A stretch of DNA of 64,000 bases from Penaeus vannamei (taxonomy: Eukaryota > Arthropoda > Malacostraca > Decapoda > Penaeidae): contig NC_091589.1 of NCBI RefSeq assembly GCF_042767895.1, positions 19,479,979 through 19,543,978 on the forward strand. Reading direction: 5' to 3'. The position numbers and the translations under genes were made by a program. Under the pieces are notes generated by a model that saw nothing but the letters and a program-made list of their open reading frames with translations, made no database searches and was not told the origin of the DNA. Shown here piece after piece: positions 40,158 through 53,201 of the stretch. Numbering within the stretch: position 1 is the first letter of the stretch; the number at the start of each line of letters is the position of its first letter.

Positions 40158-40869
40158 TGTAGTGTACGGCTGCGTACGTCCCGACTCGAAGGATGATATC
40201 ATCTCCAGTTGAAGTCGCCAAGCTAAAACATCTATTTATTTATTTATTTTTAACCGAATTATTGTATATATGTTATGGCCGAAAAGCACAGTTTATCATC
40301 GGATTTTCTCCGTATCCTTTCCTGTATTTATTTTTTTTCTAATGTTCTTTCCTTTTGTCGACGTCTCCAAATTCCCGCGATAACCACCGAAGGAGGTGAC
40401 GGTCGTTACCCTGCTTCTTTTTTGTTTTTCCCCTTCCCTCTCTCGTCTCGGTTGTTTGGATTGTCCAACTATCGGCTGGGTCTTTAGGCACCTCTTTTGC
40501 CTATATTCTTCTTTCGCGCCATGCCTGGGGCTTGGCCTGGGGGTTTCTTTCAGGGTATAAGTACTCGTGGTAAGGGGAAGGAAGACAACTTCGGTCCTGA
40601 CCTCTGTCCCGCCCTTTGGTCCTTCGCGGTTACAATTTTACCTGTGTTGTGCTCTCGCTCGGATTTACCCTTGGATATACTTCGCGCACGGATTTACCAG
40701 GATTGCTGAGTATCTCCTCAAAGCTAAGTGGTGGCTGGTTGTGTGTAGGAGACGACTGGTCTCTTTTGGACTTTAGCGTGACATGCTGCATTATTATCTG
40801 CAGGGTGCACTCTTTTGTGTATTTCCAAGTGTTTGAGAGCACTAGGACCAAGTGATATAGAGGAACACT

Positions 40870-41445
40870 GCTTGAGGATCCATACCTCCAGTGTATTTTT
40901 ATAACTGAGTTATTACTTAGTTTCTTTTCATTCCTGCCTAAGGATCCGTACCTCCTGGAATAAAGATCTTTTTAAGTACCTTTACGTACTTTATCGTGAA
41001 TTGTTTTGTTTCGCTTAATGCGTGGTTGTTGATTTCTGCTTGGTCGTGTGGGTGATTAAGCAGTCTCTGTGATTACACCTCCAGTGTGACTTTCCCTTTT
41101 TAAGACTTAAGTCATTACTTCGCTGTATTTCGTTCGTACTTGAGGAGTCATACCTCCTGTACATATATATTTTTTAAAAAGTTAATGTTAATGTTTCCTA
41201 TCGTCCCTGCTTGAGGATCCGTACCTCCGGGGATAAAAGATCGTTATCAGGATCTTTTTACATATTTTGTTTGTTATGTTTCTGTTGATTTCTGCCTGAC
41301 CTTGTGGGTGATCAGACAGACTTTTGTTGCTCCGTATCTCCTGATAGCGAGCCCTTAGTATCACATGATACTTGATTTTTGTTGTTGTTGTCGTTTGTTG
41401 TTTCGGCTGATTCCTGTCTGACCTTGTGGGTGTTCAGGCAGTCTT
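40870..41445 (+). repeat. Internal degenerate repeats of the LTR-like element
   Basis: A motif close to GAGGATCCGTACCTCC recurs near 40873, 40940, 41142 and 41211. A second motif close to CTGACCTTGTGGGTGATCAG recurs near 41036, 41292 and 41413. Together they outline a tandem duplication of roughly 260 bp. Each second motif is itself a short imperfect stem-loop. Confidence 0.7.
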
Positions 41446-41556
41446 CGTGAATAGTCCCTTCCTTGACTTTTTCAGCCTTCTTATTAATCTATTTCTTAAT
41501 TCTTTTGCACACAAGTACTCTTACTAGGTATCCGTCAGCATTAGCTTTGGTTTACA

Positions 41557-41585
41557 GTTAACATCCATTTGGGTTGGATGTTAAC
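41557..41585. other. Perfect 11-bp stem-loop in the LTR-like element
   Basis: GTTAACATCCA (41557-41567) pairs with TGGATGTTAAC (41575-41585) across a 7-nt loop. Confidence 0.8.
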
Positions 41586-41717
41586 AATTTAACGTAATTT
41601 AGGGACTTGGATGTTTTTATGCTGACCCCCTAATAACAGTACTTCTGGAGTTGGGACGCCAACTTAGGGAAGACATTTTTTATATATCGTGGTAAGTTTA
41701 TCTGGTGTTGATTTCTC

Positions 41718-41753
41718 GTGCATCACCGCCGCTGTGATAAATTGGTGATGCAC
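41718..41753. other. Perfect 10-bp stem-loop in the LTR-like element
   Basis: GTGCATCACC (41718-41727) pairs with GGTGATGCAC (41744-41753) across a 16-nt loop. Confidence 0.8.
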
Positions 41754-43485
41754 ACACCTTTGTCTACTTCTCATGACTGAAAAATGCCTGTAATTCCCTA
41801 GTGAGTGTAACTTGCTCTCTAAATAAACATCGTACCATCTTAGAGCTTTTACTTAACTCCAGTCAGAATAATTTATACCACCACTAAAGTTCTGGTTCTG
41901 ACCAAGGTTAGATGCCTAAATCTTTCTCGGACTCGGGTCTCCTAAACAGCACATCGCTGGTTGCTCTGACATCACGCAACCCTTGAAAGGCTGTAAAAAG
42001 GCTAGATAAATCAGAGAATATTAAGCTGATATCAAAGGAACAGATTCATTTAGCTATACCTGTGTTCCCGCTCCCAGCGGGCGGATGCTCAAACCGAAGG
42101 GAAGAAGAAGAATCCTATGATCTTGCTTTTTTCTTCTAAACACGTCCACGCAGACGCTCAGCCTACGCTATCTCCCTTTTCACATCTACACACTTACACA
42201 TCCAACATTCAGCACACACATTCTGTACTTTCTTTCCACCCTTCTCTGATACAACACCCACACCCACTTACACGACATACACGGTTCCCGAACCTACTAA
42301 TCGGGTGGTGGCAGCGTGCCGTAGGCCTGGAACCTTACATCTGTTCACTGCAGACGAATCTTTCCTTGAGCAAAGAACTCAATATTCTCGGTTGAGCCAG
42401 GACTCAACCAGATCACTTAAAGTCTACTGGGTCTACGCCCCGCTACAATTTTCATGACAATAACAATAATAATAACGATAATGATAATAAAAATAATCAT
42501 TGATAATAATAACAATAATATCGCTATTATAGTTATTATAATTGTTATTATTATTGTTAGCATTTCTAAAATTATCATTATTGTTATTATCATTATAAAA
42601 ATAGCTATAATGAGGTAAATGACATCAATAATTAAGATAATAACTATTATAATGATTATTTTAAGGGTAATTATGGCGATAATTACTATAATGATAATGA
42701 TAATTATGATGATTTATGCAATGATTCTGCTAATTATGATGATTTATGCAATGATTCTGCTAATTATGATGATTTATGAAATGATTCTGCTAATTATGAT
42801 GATTTTGATGGCAATCCCATTAATAATGACTATAATAATGACATTAATTATGATAATTATGACAATAATTATGATAATTATGACATTAATTATGATAATT
42901 ATGACATTAATTAAGATGATTATAATTTAATGATAATTATAATGATTATTTGCGTAATTAATGCAATAATCGACAATATTCTAATGATTTTCATGTCAAT
43001 AACAATAATAATAACAATAATGATAGTAAAAATAATCATTGAAATAATCATAATATCGCTATTATTGTTGTTGTGATTGTTATTATTGTTGTTATTATTT
43101 CTAAAATTATCATTATTGTTATCATCATTATGATAATATTTATAATTAGGGAAATGACATCAATAATTAAGATAATAACTATTATAATGACTATTTTAAG
43201 GGTAATTATGGCGATAATTACTATAATGATGATAATGATAACATTAATGATAATAATGGTGATGATAATCATTATGAAGCCCATCTATAATGAAAAAGGC
43301 TAAAAGTATAGATATCCCAAAAGTCGAAAAAACGCCGAAATCTAGCGATATATATAGCCTTTTCAGAGAATGGTCGACAAATCCCCTTTTTCGAGTTTAA
43401 GGGATAATTATGATGATTTCTGCAATGATTCTGCTAATTATGATGATTTTGATGACAATCCCATTAATAATGACAATAATAATGA

Positions 43486-43880
43486 GATTAATTATGATAA
43501 TTAAGACACTATTTATGATGATTATGACATTAATTATGATGATTATAACATTAATTATGATAATTATGACAATAATTATTATAATTATGACAATAATTAT
43601 GATAATTATGACATTAATTTTAATAATTATGACATTGATTATGATAATTATGACATTAATTATGATAATTATAACATTAGTTATGATAATTATGACATTA
43701 ATTATGATAATTATGACATTAATTATGATAATTATGACATTAATTATGATAATTATGACATTAATTATGGTATTTATGACATTAATTATGATATTTATGA
43801 CATTAATTATGATAATTATTACATTAGTTATGATAATTATGACATTAATTATGATAATTATGACATTAATTAAAATAATT
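43486..43880. repeat. Longest 21-bp minisatellite run inside satellite A
   Basis: About 18 copies of the unit with core GACATTAATTATGATAAT, with scattered single-base variants. It is the largest such expansion in the window and explains the long Ile/Asn/Val frames on both strands here. Confidence 0.85.
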
Positions 43881-45069
43881 ATAATATAATGATAATTATA
43901 ATGATAATTTGCGTAATTAATGCAATAATAGCAATAATTGATAATATTATAATTATTTTCATGACAATAACAATAATAATAACGATAATGATAATAAAAA
44001 TAATCATTGAAATAATCATAATATCGCAAACTATTGTTATTATAATTGTTATTATTGTTCTTATTATTTCTACAATTATCATTATTGTTATTATCATTAT
44101 AAAAATAGTTATAATAAGGGAAATGACATCAATAACTAAGATAATAATTATTATAATGATCATATTAAGGGAAATTATGGCGATAATTACTATAATGATG
44201 ATAATGATGACATTAATTATAATACTGATGATGATAATCATTATAAAGCCCATCCATTATGAAAAAAGGCTAAAAGTATAAAAATCCCAAAAGTCGAAGA
44301 AACGCCGAAATCTAGCGATATCTAGCCTTATGAGAGAATGAACGATAAACCCCCTTTTTCGAGTTTAAGGGATAATTATGATGATTTCTGCAATGATCCT
44401 GCTCATTATAAGGATTTTGATGACAATCCCATTAATAATGACAATAATAATGACATTAATTATTATAATTATGACATTAATTATAATAATTATGGCATTA
44501 ATTAGCATAAGTATGATATAAGGATATTTATAATGATAATTTGCGTAATTAATTCAATAATAGCAATAATCGACAATATTCTAATGATTTTCATGACAAA
44601 AAAATTATAATAACGATGATGATAATAAAAATAATCATTGAAATAATCCTAATATCGCTATTATTGTTATTATAATTGTTATTATTGTTGTTATTATTTC
44701 TGAAATTATCATTATTGTTATAATCATTATGAAGTTAGTTATAATGAGGAAAATTATGTCATTAATTAAGGTAATAACTATTATAATGATTACATTAAGG
44801 TTAATTATGGCGATAATTACTATAATGATAATGATGACATTAATGACAATAATGATAATAATAATCATTATAAAGCCCATCCATAATGAAAAAAAGGCTA
44901 AAAGTATAAAAATCCAAAAACTCGAAAAAAAAACGCCGAAATCTAGCGATATATAACCACTTGAGAGAATGGTCGACAAAGCCCCTTTTTCGAGTTTCAG
45001 GGATAATTATGATGATTTCTGCAATGATTCTGCTAATTATGATGATTTTGATGACAAACCCATTGATAA

Positions 45070-45345
45070 TGACAATAATAATGGCATTAATTATGATAAT
45101 AATGACATTAATTATGATAATTGACATTAATTATGATAATTGACATTAATTATGATAATTATGACATTAATTATGATAATTATGACATTAATTATGATAA
45201 TTATGACATTAATTATGATAATTATGACATTAATTATGATAATTATGACATTAATTATGATATTCATCACATTAATTATGATTATTATTACATTAATTAT
45301 GATAATTATGACATTAATTATGATAATTATGACATTAATTAAGAT
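45070..45345. repeat. 21-bp minisatellite inside satellite A
   Basis: About 12-13 copies of the GACATTAATTATGATAAT-type unit, including two shortened copies near 45120-45140. Confidence 0.85.
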
Positions 45346-47744
45346 AATTATAATATAATGATAATAATAATGATAATTTACGTAATTAATGTAATAATAG
45401 CAATAATCGACAATATTCTAATAATTTTCATGAAAATAACAACAATAATAACGATAATGATAATAAAAATAATCATTGAAATAATGCTAATATCGCTATT
45501 ATTGTTATTATAATTGTTATTATTTCTACAACTATCAGTATTGTTATTATCATTATAAAAATAGTTATAATGAGGGAAATGACATCAATATTTAAGATAA
45601 TAACTATTATAATGATTATATTAATGGTAATTAAGGCGATTATTATAATGATGATAATGATGACATTAATGATAATAATGATAATGATAATAATTATAAA
45701 GCCCATCCATAATGAAAAAAGGTTAAAAGTATATGAGAGAATGGTCGATAAACCCCCTTTTTCGAGTTTAAGGGATAATTATTATGATTTCTGCAATGAT
45801 ACTGCTCATTATAAGGATTTTGATGAGAATCCCATTAATAATGACAATATTAATTATATTGATTATGATAATTATAACATTAATTATAATAATTATGACA
45901 ATTATGATAATTATGAAATTTATTAAGATAATTATAATATAATGATAATTATAATGATAATTTTCGTAACTAATGCAATAATAGCAATAATCGACAATAT
46001 TCTAATGATTTTCATGACAATAACAATAATAATAAAGATAATGATAATAAAAATAATCATTGAAATAATCATAATATCGCTATTATTGTTATTATAATTG
46101 TTATTATTGTTGTTATTATTTCTAAAATTATCATTATTGTTATTATCATTATAAGAATAGTTCTAATGAGGGAAATGACATCAATAATCAAGATAATAAC
46201 TATCATAATGATTATATTAAGGGTAATTATGGCGATAATTACTATAATGATGATAATGATGACTTTAATTATAATAATGATGATGATAATCATTATAAAG
46301 AGCATCCATAATGAGAAAAAGGCTAAAAGTATAAAAATCCCAAAAGTCGAAAGAAAAACGCCGAAATCTAGCGATATATAGCCTTTTCAGAGAATGGTCG
46401 ACAAACCCTCTTCTTTAAGTTTAAGAGATAATTATGATGATTTATGCAATGATTCTGCTAATTATGATGATTTTGATGACAATCCCATTAATAATGACAA
46501 TAATAATGACATTAATTATTATAATTATGACATTAATTACGATAATTATAACATAATGATAATTATAATGATAATTTGCGTAGTTAATGCAATAATCGAC
46601 AATATGCTAATGATTTTCATGACAATAACAATAATAATAACGATAATGATAAAAATAATCATTGAAATAATCATAATATCGCTATTATTATAATTATAAT
46701 TGTTATTATTGTGGTTATTATTTCTAAAATTATCATTATTGTTATTATCATTATAAAAATAGTTATAATTAGGGAAATGACATCAATGATTAAGATAATA
46801 ACTATTATAATGATCATATTAATGGTAATTATGGCGATAATTACTATAATGATGATAATGACAATATTAATGATAATGATAATGATGATAATCATTATAA
46901 AGCCTATCCATAATGAAAAAAGGCTAAAATTATAAAAATCCCAAATGTCGAAAAAACGCCGAAATATAGCGATATATAACCTTTTGAGAGAATCTTTGAG
47001 AGAATGGTCGACAAACCCCATTTTTCGAGTTTAGGGGATAGTTATGATGATTTCTGCAATGATTTTTCCAGTGATGATGATTTTCATGACAATCCCATTG
47101 ATAGTGACAATAATAATGACATTAATTATGATAATTATGAAATCAATTATGATAATTAAGACATTAATTATGATAATTATGACATTAATTAAGATAATAA
47201 TAATATAAATGATAATTATAATGATAATTTGCGTAATTAATGCAATACTACCAATAATCGACAATATTCTAATGATTTTCATGAAAATAATAATAATAAT
47301 AACGATAATGATATATATGATTATTGAAATAATCATAATATCGCTATTATTGTTATTATACTTGTTATTATTGCTGTTATTATTTCTAAAATTATCATTA
47401 TAAAAATAGTTATGATGAGGGAAATGACATCAAAAATTAAGATAATAACTATTATAATGATTATATTAAGGGTAATTATGGCGATTATTACTATAATGAT
47501 GATAATGATGACATTAATGATAATAATGATGATAATCATTACAAAGCCCATCCATAATGAAAAAAGGCTAAAAGTATATAAATCCCAAAGGTCGAAAAAA
47601 AAAAACGCCGAAATGTAGTGATATATAGCTTTTTGAGAGAATGGTCGACAAACACCCTTTTCAAGTTTAAGGGATAATTATGATGATTTCTGCAATGATT
47701 CTGCTAATTATGATGATTTTGATGATAATCCCATTAATAATGAC

Positions 47745-47895
47745 AATAATAATGACATTAATTATGATAATTATGACATTAATTATGATAATTATGACAT
47801 TGATTATGATAATTATGACATTAATTATGATAATTATGACATTAATTATGATAATTATGATATTAATTATGATAATTATGACATTAATTAAGATA
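47745..47895. repeat. 21-bp minisatellite inside satellite A
   Basis: About seven copies of the GACATTAATTATGATAAT-type unit, ending at TTAAGATAATTATAAT as in other units. A shorter run follows at about 48440-48545. Confidence 0.8.
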
Positions 47896-49021
47896 ATTAT
47901 AATATTATGATAATTATAATGATAATTTGCGTAATTAGTGCAATAATAGCAATAATCGACAATATTCTAATAATTTTCATGACAATAAGAATAATAATAA
48001 CGATAATGATAATAAAAATAATCATTGAAATAATCATAATATTGTTTTTGTAATTGTTATTACTGTTGTTATTATTTCTAAAATTATGATTATTGTTATC
48101 ATTATAAAAATAGTTATAATGAGGGAAATGACCTCAATAATTAAGATAATAACTATTATAATGATTATATTAAGGGTAATTATGGCGATAATTACTATAA
48201 TGATGATGATGCCATTAATGATAATAATGATGATGATAATCATTATAAAGCCCATCTATAATGAAAAAGAGGCTAAAAGTATAAAAATCCCAAAAGTCGA
48301 AAAAACGCCGAAATCTAGCGAAATCTTTGAGAGAATGGTCGACAAACCCCCTTTTTCGAGTTTAAAGGATAATTATGAGGATTTCTGCAATGATTCTGCT
48401 AATTATGATGATTTTGATGACAATTCCATTAATAATGACAATAATAATAACATTAATTACGATAATTATGACATCAATTATGATAATTATGACATTATTT
48501 ATGATAATTATGACATCAATTATGATAATTATGACATTAATTAAGACAATTATAACATAATGATAATTATAATGATAATTTGCGTAATTAATGGAATAAT
48601 ATCAATAATCGACAATATTCTAATGATTTTCATGACAATAACAGTAATGAAAACGATAATGATAATAAAAATAATCATTGAAATAATCATAATATCGCTA
48701 TAATTTTTATTATAATTGTTATTATTGTTGTTATTATTTCTAAAATTATAATTATTATCATTATGAAAATAGTTATGATGAGGGAAATGACATCAATAAT
48801 TAAGATAATAACTATTATAATGATTATTACGGCGATAATTACTATAATGATGATAATGATGACATTAATGATAATAATGATGATAATAATCATTATCAAG
48901 CCCATCCATAATGAAAAAAAGGCTAAAAGTATAAAAATCCTAAAAGGCGAAAAAAAACGCCGAAATCTAGCGATATATGTCTTTTGAGAGAATGGTCGAC
49001 AAAACCCCTTTTTCGAGTTTA

Positions 49022-50345
49022 AAGGATAATTATGATAATGATGATTATAATGACTATAATGATAATAATCATTAAAATAATAACAGTAATGATAATAATG
49101 ATGATAATAATTATTATTCAGTCAATTTATAATGAAATAAAGGCCAAAAGTAATAAAATCCCAAAAGTAGAAAAAACGGCAAAATCTAGCGTATTACAGC
49201 CTTTTCAGAAAATCGTCGGAAAATCCCCTTTTTCGCTTTTTAATGGTAATTATGAGGATTTTAACATGAATTAAGGTAATTATTTTGATTTTCACGATGA
49301 TCCTTTAATATTGACAATAATGATGATAATCAGGATGATAATGACAATAATAATGACAATAATAATGATAATGATAAAATCATAATTATAAAGATAATTT
49401 TGATAATTAATAGCAATAATTAACTCTATTCCAATAATTGTCATACTAATAATGACAATAGAAATAATAATATTATTATCATTGTCATTATAATTATTAT
49501 TATTGTCATTATTATTTCTAAAATTATCATTATATCTATTATCATTATAAATATAGTTATAATGATGAAAATAGCAATAATTATAACTACAATAATGATG
49601 ATAATAATGATGATAATCATGATGATAATGACTCTTATGATAATAATCGTTAAAATAATGATAGTAATGATAATAATCATTAAAATAATGATAGTAATAA
49701 TAATGATAGATAATAATGATAATAATTATTATTCAGTCGATTTATAATTAAATAACGGCCCAAAGTAATAAAATTCCATAAATAAAAACAACCGGCAAAA
49801 TCTAACGGAAAAAAACTTTTTCGCTTTTAAATGGTATTTACGAGTATTTTAACATGAATTCAGGTAATTAGGATGATTTTCATGATAATTCCTTTATCAT
49901 TGACAAAAATGATAATAATGACAATAATATAATGATTGTAAAATCATAATTATAAAGATAATTTTGATAATAATGGCAATAATAGAAATAATTAACTCTA
50001 TTCCAATAATTTTCATACTAATAATCAAATAGAAATAATAATAACATCGTTATCATTGTCATTATAATTATTACTATTGTCTTATTATTTCTAAAATTAT
50101 CATTATTGCTATTATTATAAAAACAGTTATAATGATGAAAATAACCATAATAATTAGCAAAATAATCAATATAACTGCAATAATGATAATGATGATAATC
50201 ATGATGATAATGACTATTATGATAATAAACATAAAAATAATGACAGTAATGATAATAATGATGATAATAATTATTATTCGGTTCATTTATAATGAAATAA
50301 AGGCCAAAAGTAATAAAATCTCAGAAGTCGAAAAAACGAAAAAAA
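49022..50345 (-). repeat. AT-rich satellite family C, minus orientation
   Basis: Boxes near 49130-49240, 49740-49830 and 50285-50335, the last cut off after GTCGAAAAAACG. The first two units are the mirrored counterparts of 13641-14372 and share private variants (TTTTTTCTACTTTTGGG and TGGAATTTTATTACTTTGGG on the minus strand). Confidence 0.85.
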
Positions 50346-53141
50346 ATCATCATCATTATTATCATTACTGTCATTATCGCCCTAATTACCCTTAACATAG
50401 TCATTATAATAATCATTTTCTTAATTATTAATGTCATTTCCATCATTTTAATGATTTTAATAATGATAATGACAATAATGATTATACTAGAAATAATAAC
50501 AACGATAATAATGAATATAATAACAATAATAGCCGTGTTGTAATTACTTTTATTATTTCTGTGATCATTGTCGTTATTATTAGTGTTATTAGTAGGAAAA
50601 TCATTAGAATATTGTTGATTATTGTTATTATTGCAATTATTACGCAAATCATCATTATAATTATCAATGTATAATTTTTATCATAATTATTGTCCTAATT
50701 ACTATCATAATTATCATTATTATCGCCATTATTGTCACTATTGATGTGGTTATCATCAAAATCTTCTTAATTAGCAGAATTATTGCTAAAATCTTCATAA
50801 TCATCATTCAAACTGGAAAAAAGGGGGTTTCGAGATTTCGCCAGCTTTTCGACTTTTAGGATTTTTTTACTTTTAGCCTTTTTCTCATTATAGATGGGCT
50901 TTATAATGATAATTATCATCATTATTGTCATAATTATCATTATCTTAATTATTAATGTCCTTTTCATCATTATAATGTTTTTGATAATGATAATGACAAT
51001 AATGATAATTCCAGAAATAATGATAATGATAATAATGATTATAATAACAATAATAGCCGTGTTAGAATTACTTTTATTATTATTTGTATTATCATTGTCG
51101 TTATTATTAGTATTATTAGTAGGAAAATCATTAGAATATTGTTGATTATTTCTATTATTGCAATTATTACGCAAATCATCATTATAATTATCATTGTATA
51201 ATCATAATTATTGTCCTAATTACTCTCATAATTATCATTCTTATCGTCATTATTGTCCTTATTCATGGGGTTATCATCAAAATCATCCTAATTAGCAGAA
51301 TTATTGCTAAAATCATCATGATCATTTAAACTGGAAAAAGGGTTTTTTTCGACACATCTCTCAGAAGGCTGTATTTCGCTAGATTTCGCCAGCAAATCGT
51401 TATTATAAAAATCATTGTATAATTACTATCATAATTATTTTACTAATTAGAATCATAATTATTATCCTACTTACTCTCATAATTATCATTATTATTATTA
51501 TTGTCATTATTGATATGGGTTATCAAAATCATCCTAATTAACAGAATAATGATAATGACAATAATGATTATTCTAGAATTAATATCAACGATAATAATGA
51601 TTATAATAACAATAATAGCCGTGTTGTAATTACTTTTATTATTATTTCTGTTATCATTGTCGTTATTATTAGTGTTATTAGTAGGAAAATCATTAGAATA
51701 TTGTTGATTATTGCTATTATTGCAATTATTACGCAAATCATTATAATTATCATTGTATAATTATAATTATTGTCCTAATTACTCTCATAATTATCATTAT
51801 TATCGTCATTATTGTCATTATTGATGGGGTTATCATCAAAATCATCCTAATTAACAGAATTATTGCTAAAATCATCATGATCATTTAAACTGGAAAAAGG
51901 GGGGTTTTCGACACATCTCTCAGAAGGCTGTATTTCGCTAGATTTCGACTTTTGGGATTTTTCTACTTATAGCCTTTTTCTCATTATCGATGGGCTTTAC
52001 AATGATAATTATGGTCATTATCATCATCATTAATATCATTACTGTCATTATCACCCTAGTTACCCTTAATATAGTCATTATAATAATCATTATCTTAATT
52101 ATTAATGTAATTTTCATCATTATAATGATTTTAATAATGATAATGACAACAATGATAATTCTAGAAATAATAATAACGATAATAATAATTATAATAAATA
52201 TAATAGTAGTATTATAATTACTTTTATTATTATTTCTGTTATCATTGTCGTTATTATTAATGTTATTGGTAGGAAAATCCTTAGAATATTTTTGATTTTT
52301 GCTATTATTGCAATTATTACGCAATTCATCATTATAATTATCATTGTATAATTATTATCATAATTATTGTCCTAATTACTCTCATGATTATCATTATTAT
52401 CGTCATTATTTATGGGGTTATCATCAAAATCATCCTAATTAGCAGAATTATTGCTAATTCATCATACTCATCATTTAAACTGGAAAAAGGGTTCGAGCCA
52501 TCTCTCACAAAGCTGTATTTCGGCAAATTTCGCCAGTTTTTCGACTTTTGGGATTTTTCAACTTTTAGTCTATTTCGCATTATAGATGGGCTTTATATTT
52601 ATAATTATAATCGTTATTGTCATTATCATCATCATTATTATCATTACTGTCATTATCGCCCTAATTACCCTTAATATAGTCATTATAATAATCATTAATC
52701 TAATTATTAATGTCATTTTCATCATTATAATGATTTTGATAATGATAATGACAATAATGATAATTCTAGAAAGAATATTATTTCTGTTATCATTGTCGTT
52801 ATTATTAGCGTTATTAGTAGGAAAATCATTAGAATATTGTTGAATACTGATATTATTGCAATTATTACGCAAATGATCATTATAATTATCATTGTATGAT
52901 TATTATTATAATTATTGTCCTAATTACTTTCATAATTGTCATTATTATCGTCATTATTGATGTGATTATCATCAAAATCATCCTAATTAGCAGAATTATT
53001 TTTAAAATCATCATAATTATCATTTAAACTGGAATAAGGGGGAGCTTCGTCTCATCGCTCACAAGGCTGTATTTCCTTATATTTAACCGTTTTTTCTACT
53101 TTTGTGATTTTTCTACTTTTAGGCTTTTTCTCATTATAGAT
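50346..53141 (+). repeat. AT-rich satellite family B, plus orientation, right side
   Basis: Boxes near 50810-50900 (shortened), 51340-51395 (cut at CGCCAGC), 51895-51985, 52480-52590 and 53030-53140. The unit at 50894-51145 is the mirrored copy of 11971-12222. The block ends by running head-on into an inverted B box. Confidence 0.85.
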
Positions 53142-53201
53142 AAATCTCAAAAGTCGAAAAACCGGAGAAAACTAGCGAAATACAGCCTTCTGAGAGATGA
53201 G
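53051..53201. other. Imperfect palindrome, about 60-bp arms, at the B(+)/B(-) flip
   Basis: 53051-53110 (CTCATCGCTCACAAGGCTG through TTTTGTGATTT) and 53142-53201 (AAATCTCAAAAG through GAGAGATGAG) are reverse complements with about a dozen mismatches, separated by 31 nt. Both arms are family B boxes in opposite orientation. Confidence 0.8.

Larger units (their letters stand above)
40158..42447 (+). mobile_element. Solo-LTR-like insertion, 2290 bp, with 5-bp target duplication
   Basis: The block starts TGTAG and ends CTACA, the TG...CA form of long terminal repeats, and is flanked by ATTTT at 40153-40157 and 42448-42452. Removing it with one ATTTT restores a normal family A reading (CTAATA-ATTTT-CATGACAATAAC). 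No gag, pol or other coding region is visible, so it fits a solo LTR or a non-autonomous element. The element is GC-richer than its host satellite. A GGTATAAGTAC TATA-like site lies near 40555 and AATAAA near 40961, which suggests plus orientation, but weakly. Superfamily is not determined; 5-bp duplications are usual for Gypsy and BEL elements. Confidence 0.8.
42453..49021 (-). repeat. AT-rich satellite family A, minus orientation, right of the LTR insertion
   Basis: Boxes reading GAGAATGGTCGACAAACC or close variants lie near 43368, 44335, 44965, 45735, 46393, 46998, 47638, 48333 and 48990, spaced about 0.6-0.75 kb apart except for one unit near 43.4-44.3 kb lengthened by the minisatellite. 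A 33-bp direct repeat (TTATGCAATGATTCTGCTAA) is triplicated at about 42700-42800. It joins family C at 49022-49140 with the mirrored form of the 14.3-14.4 kb junction. Confidence 0.88.

Noticed and set aside
40275..40855. Overlapping frames of 70-79 codons in the LTR-like element
   Set aside because: Short, overlapping in several frames and without recognisable motifs; they are not gag or pol.
43486..43880. Regular 21-bp repeats as a possible CRISPR array
   Set aside because: There are no distinct spacers, the repeats are contiguous, and the setting is a eukaryotic chromosome end.
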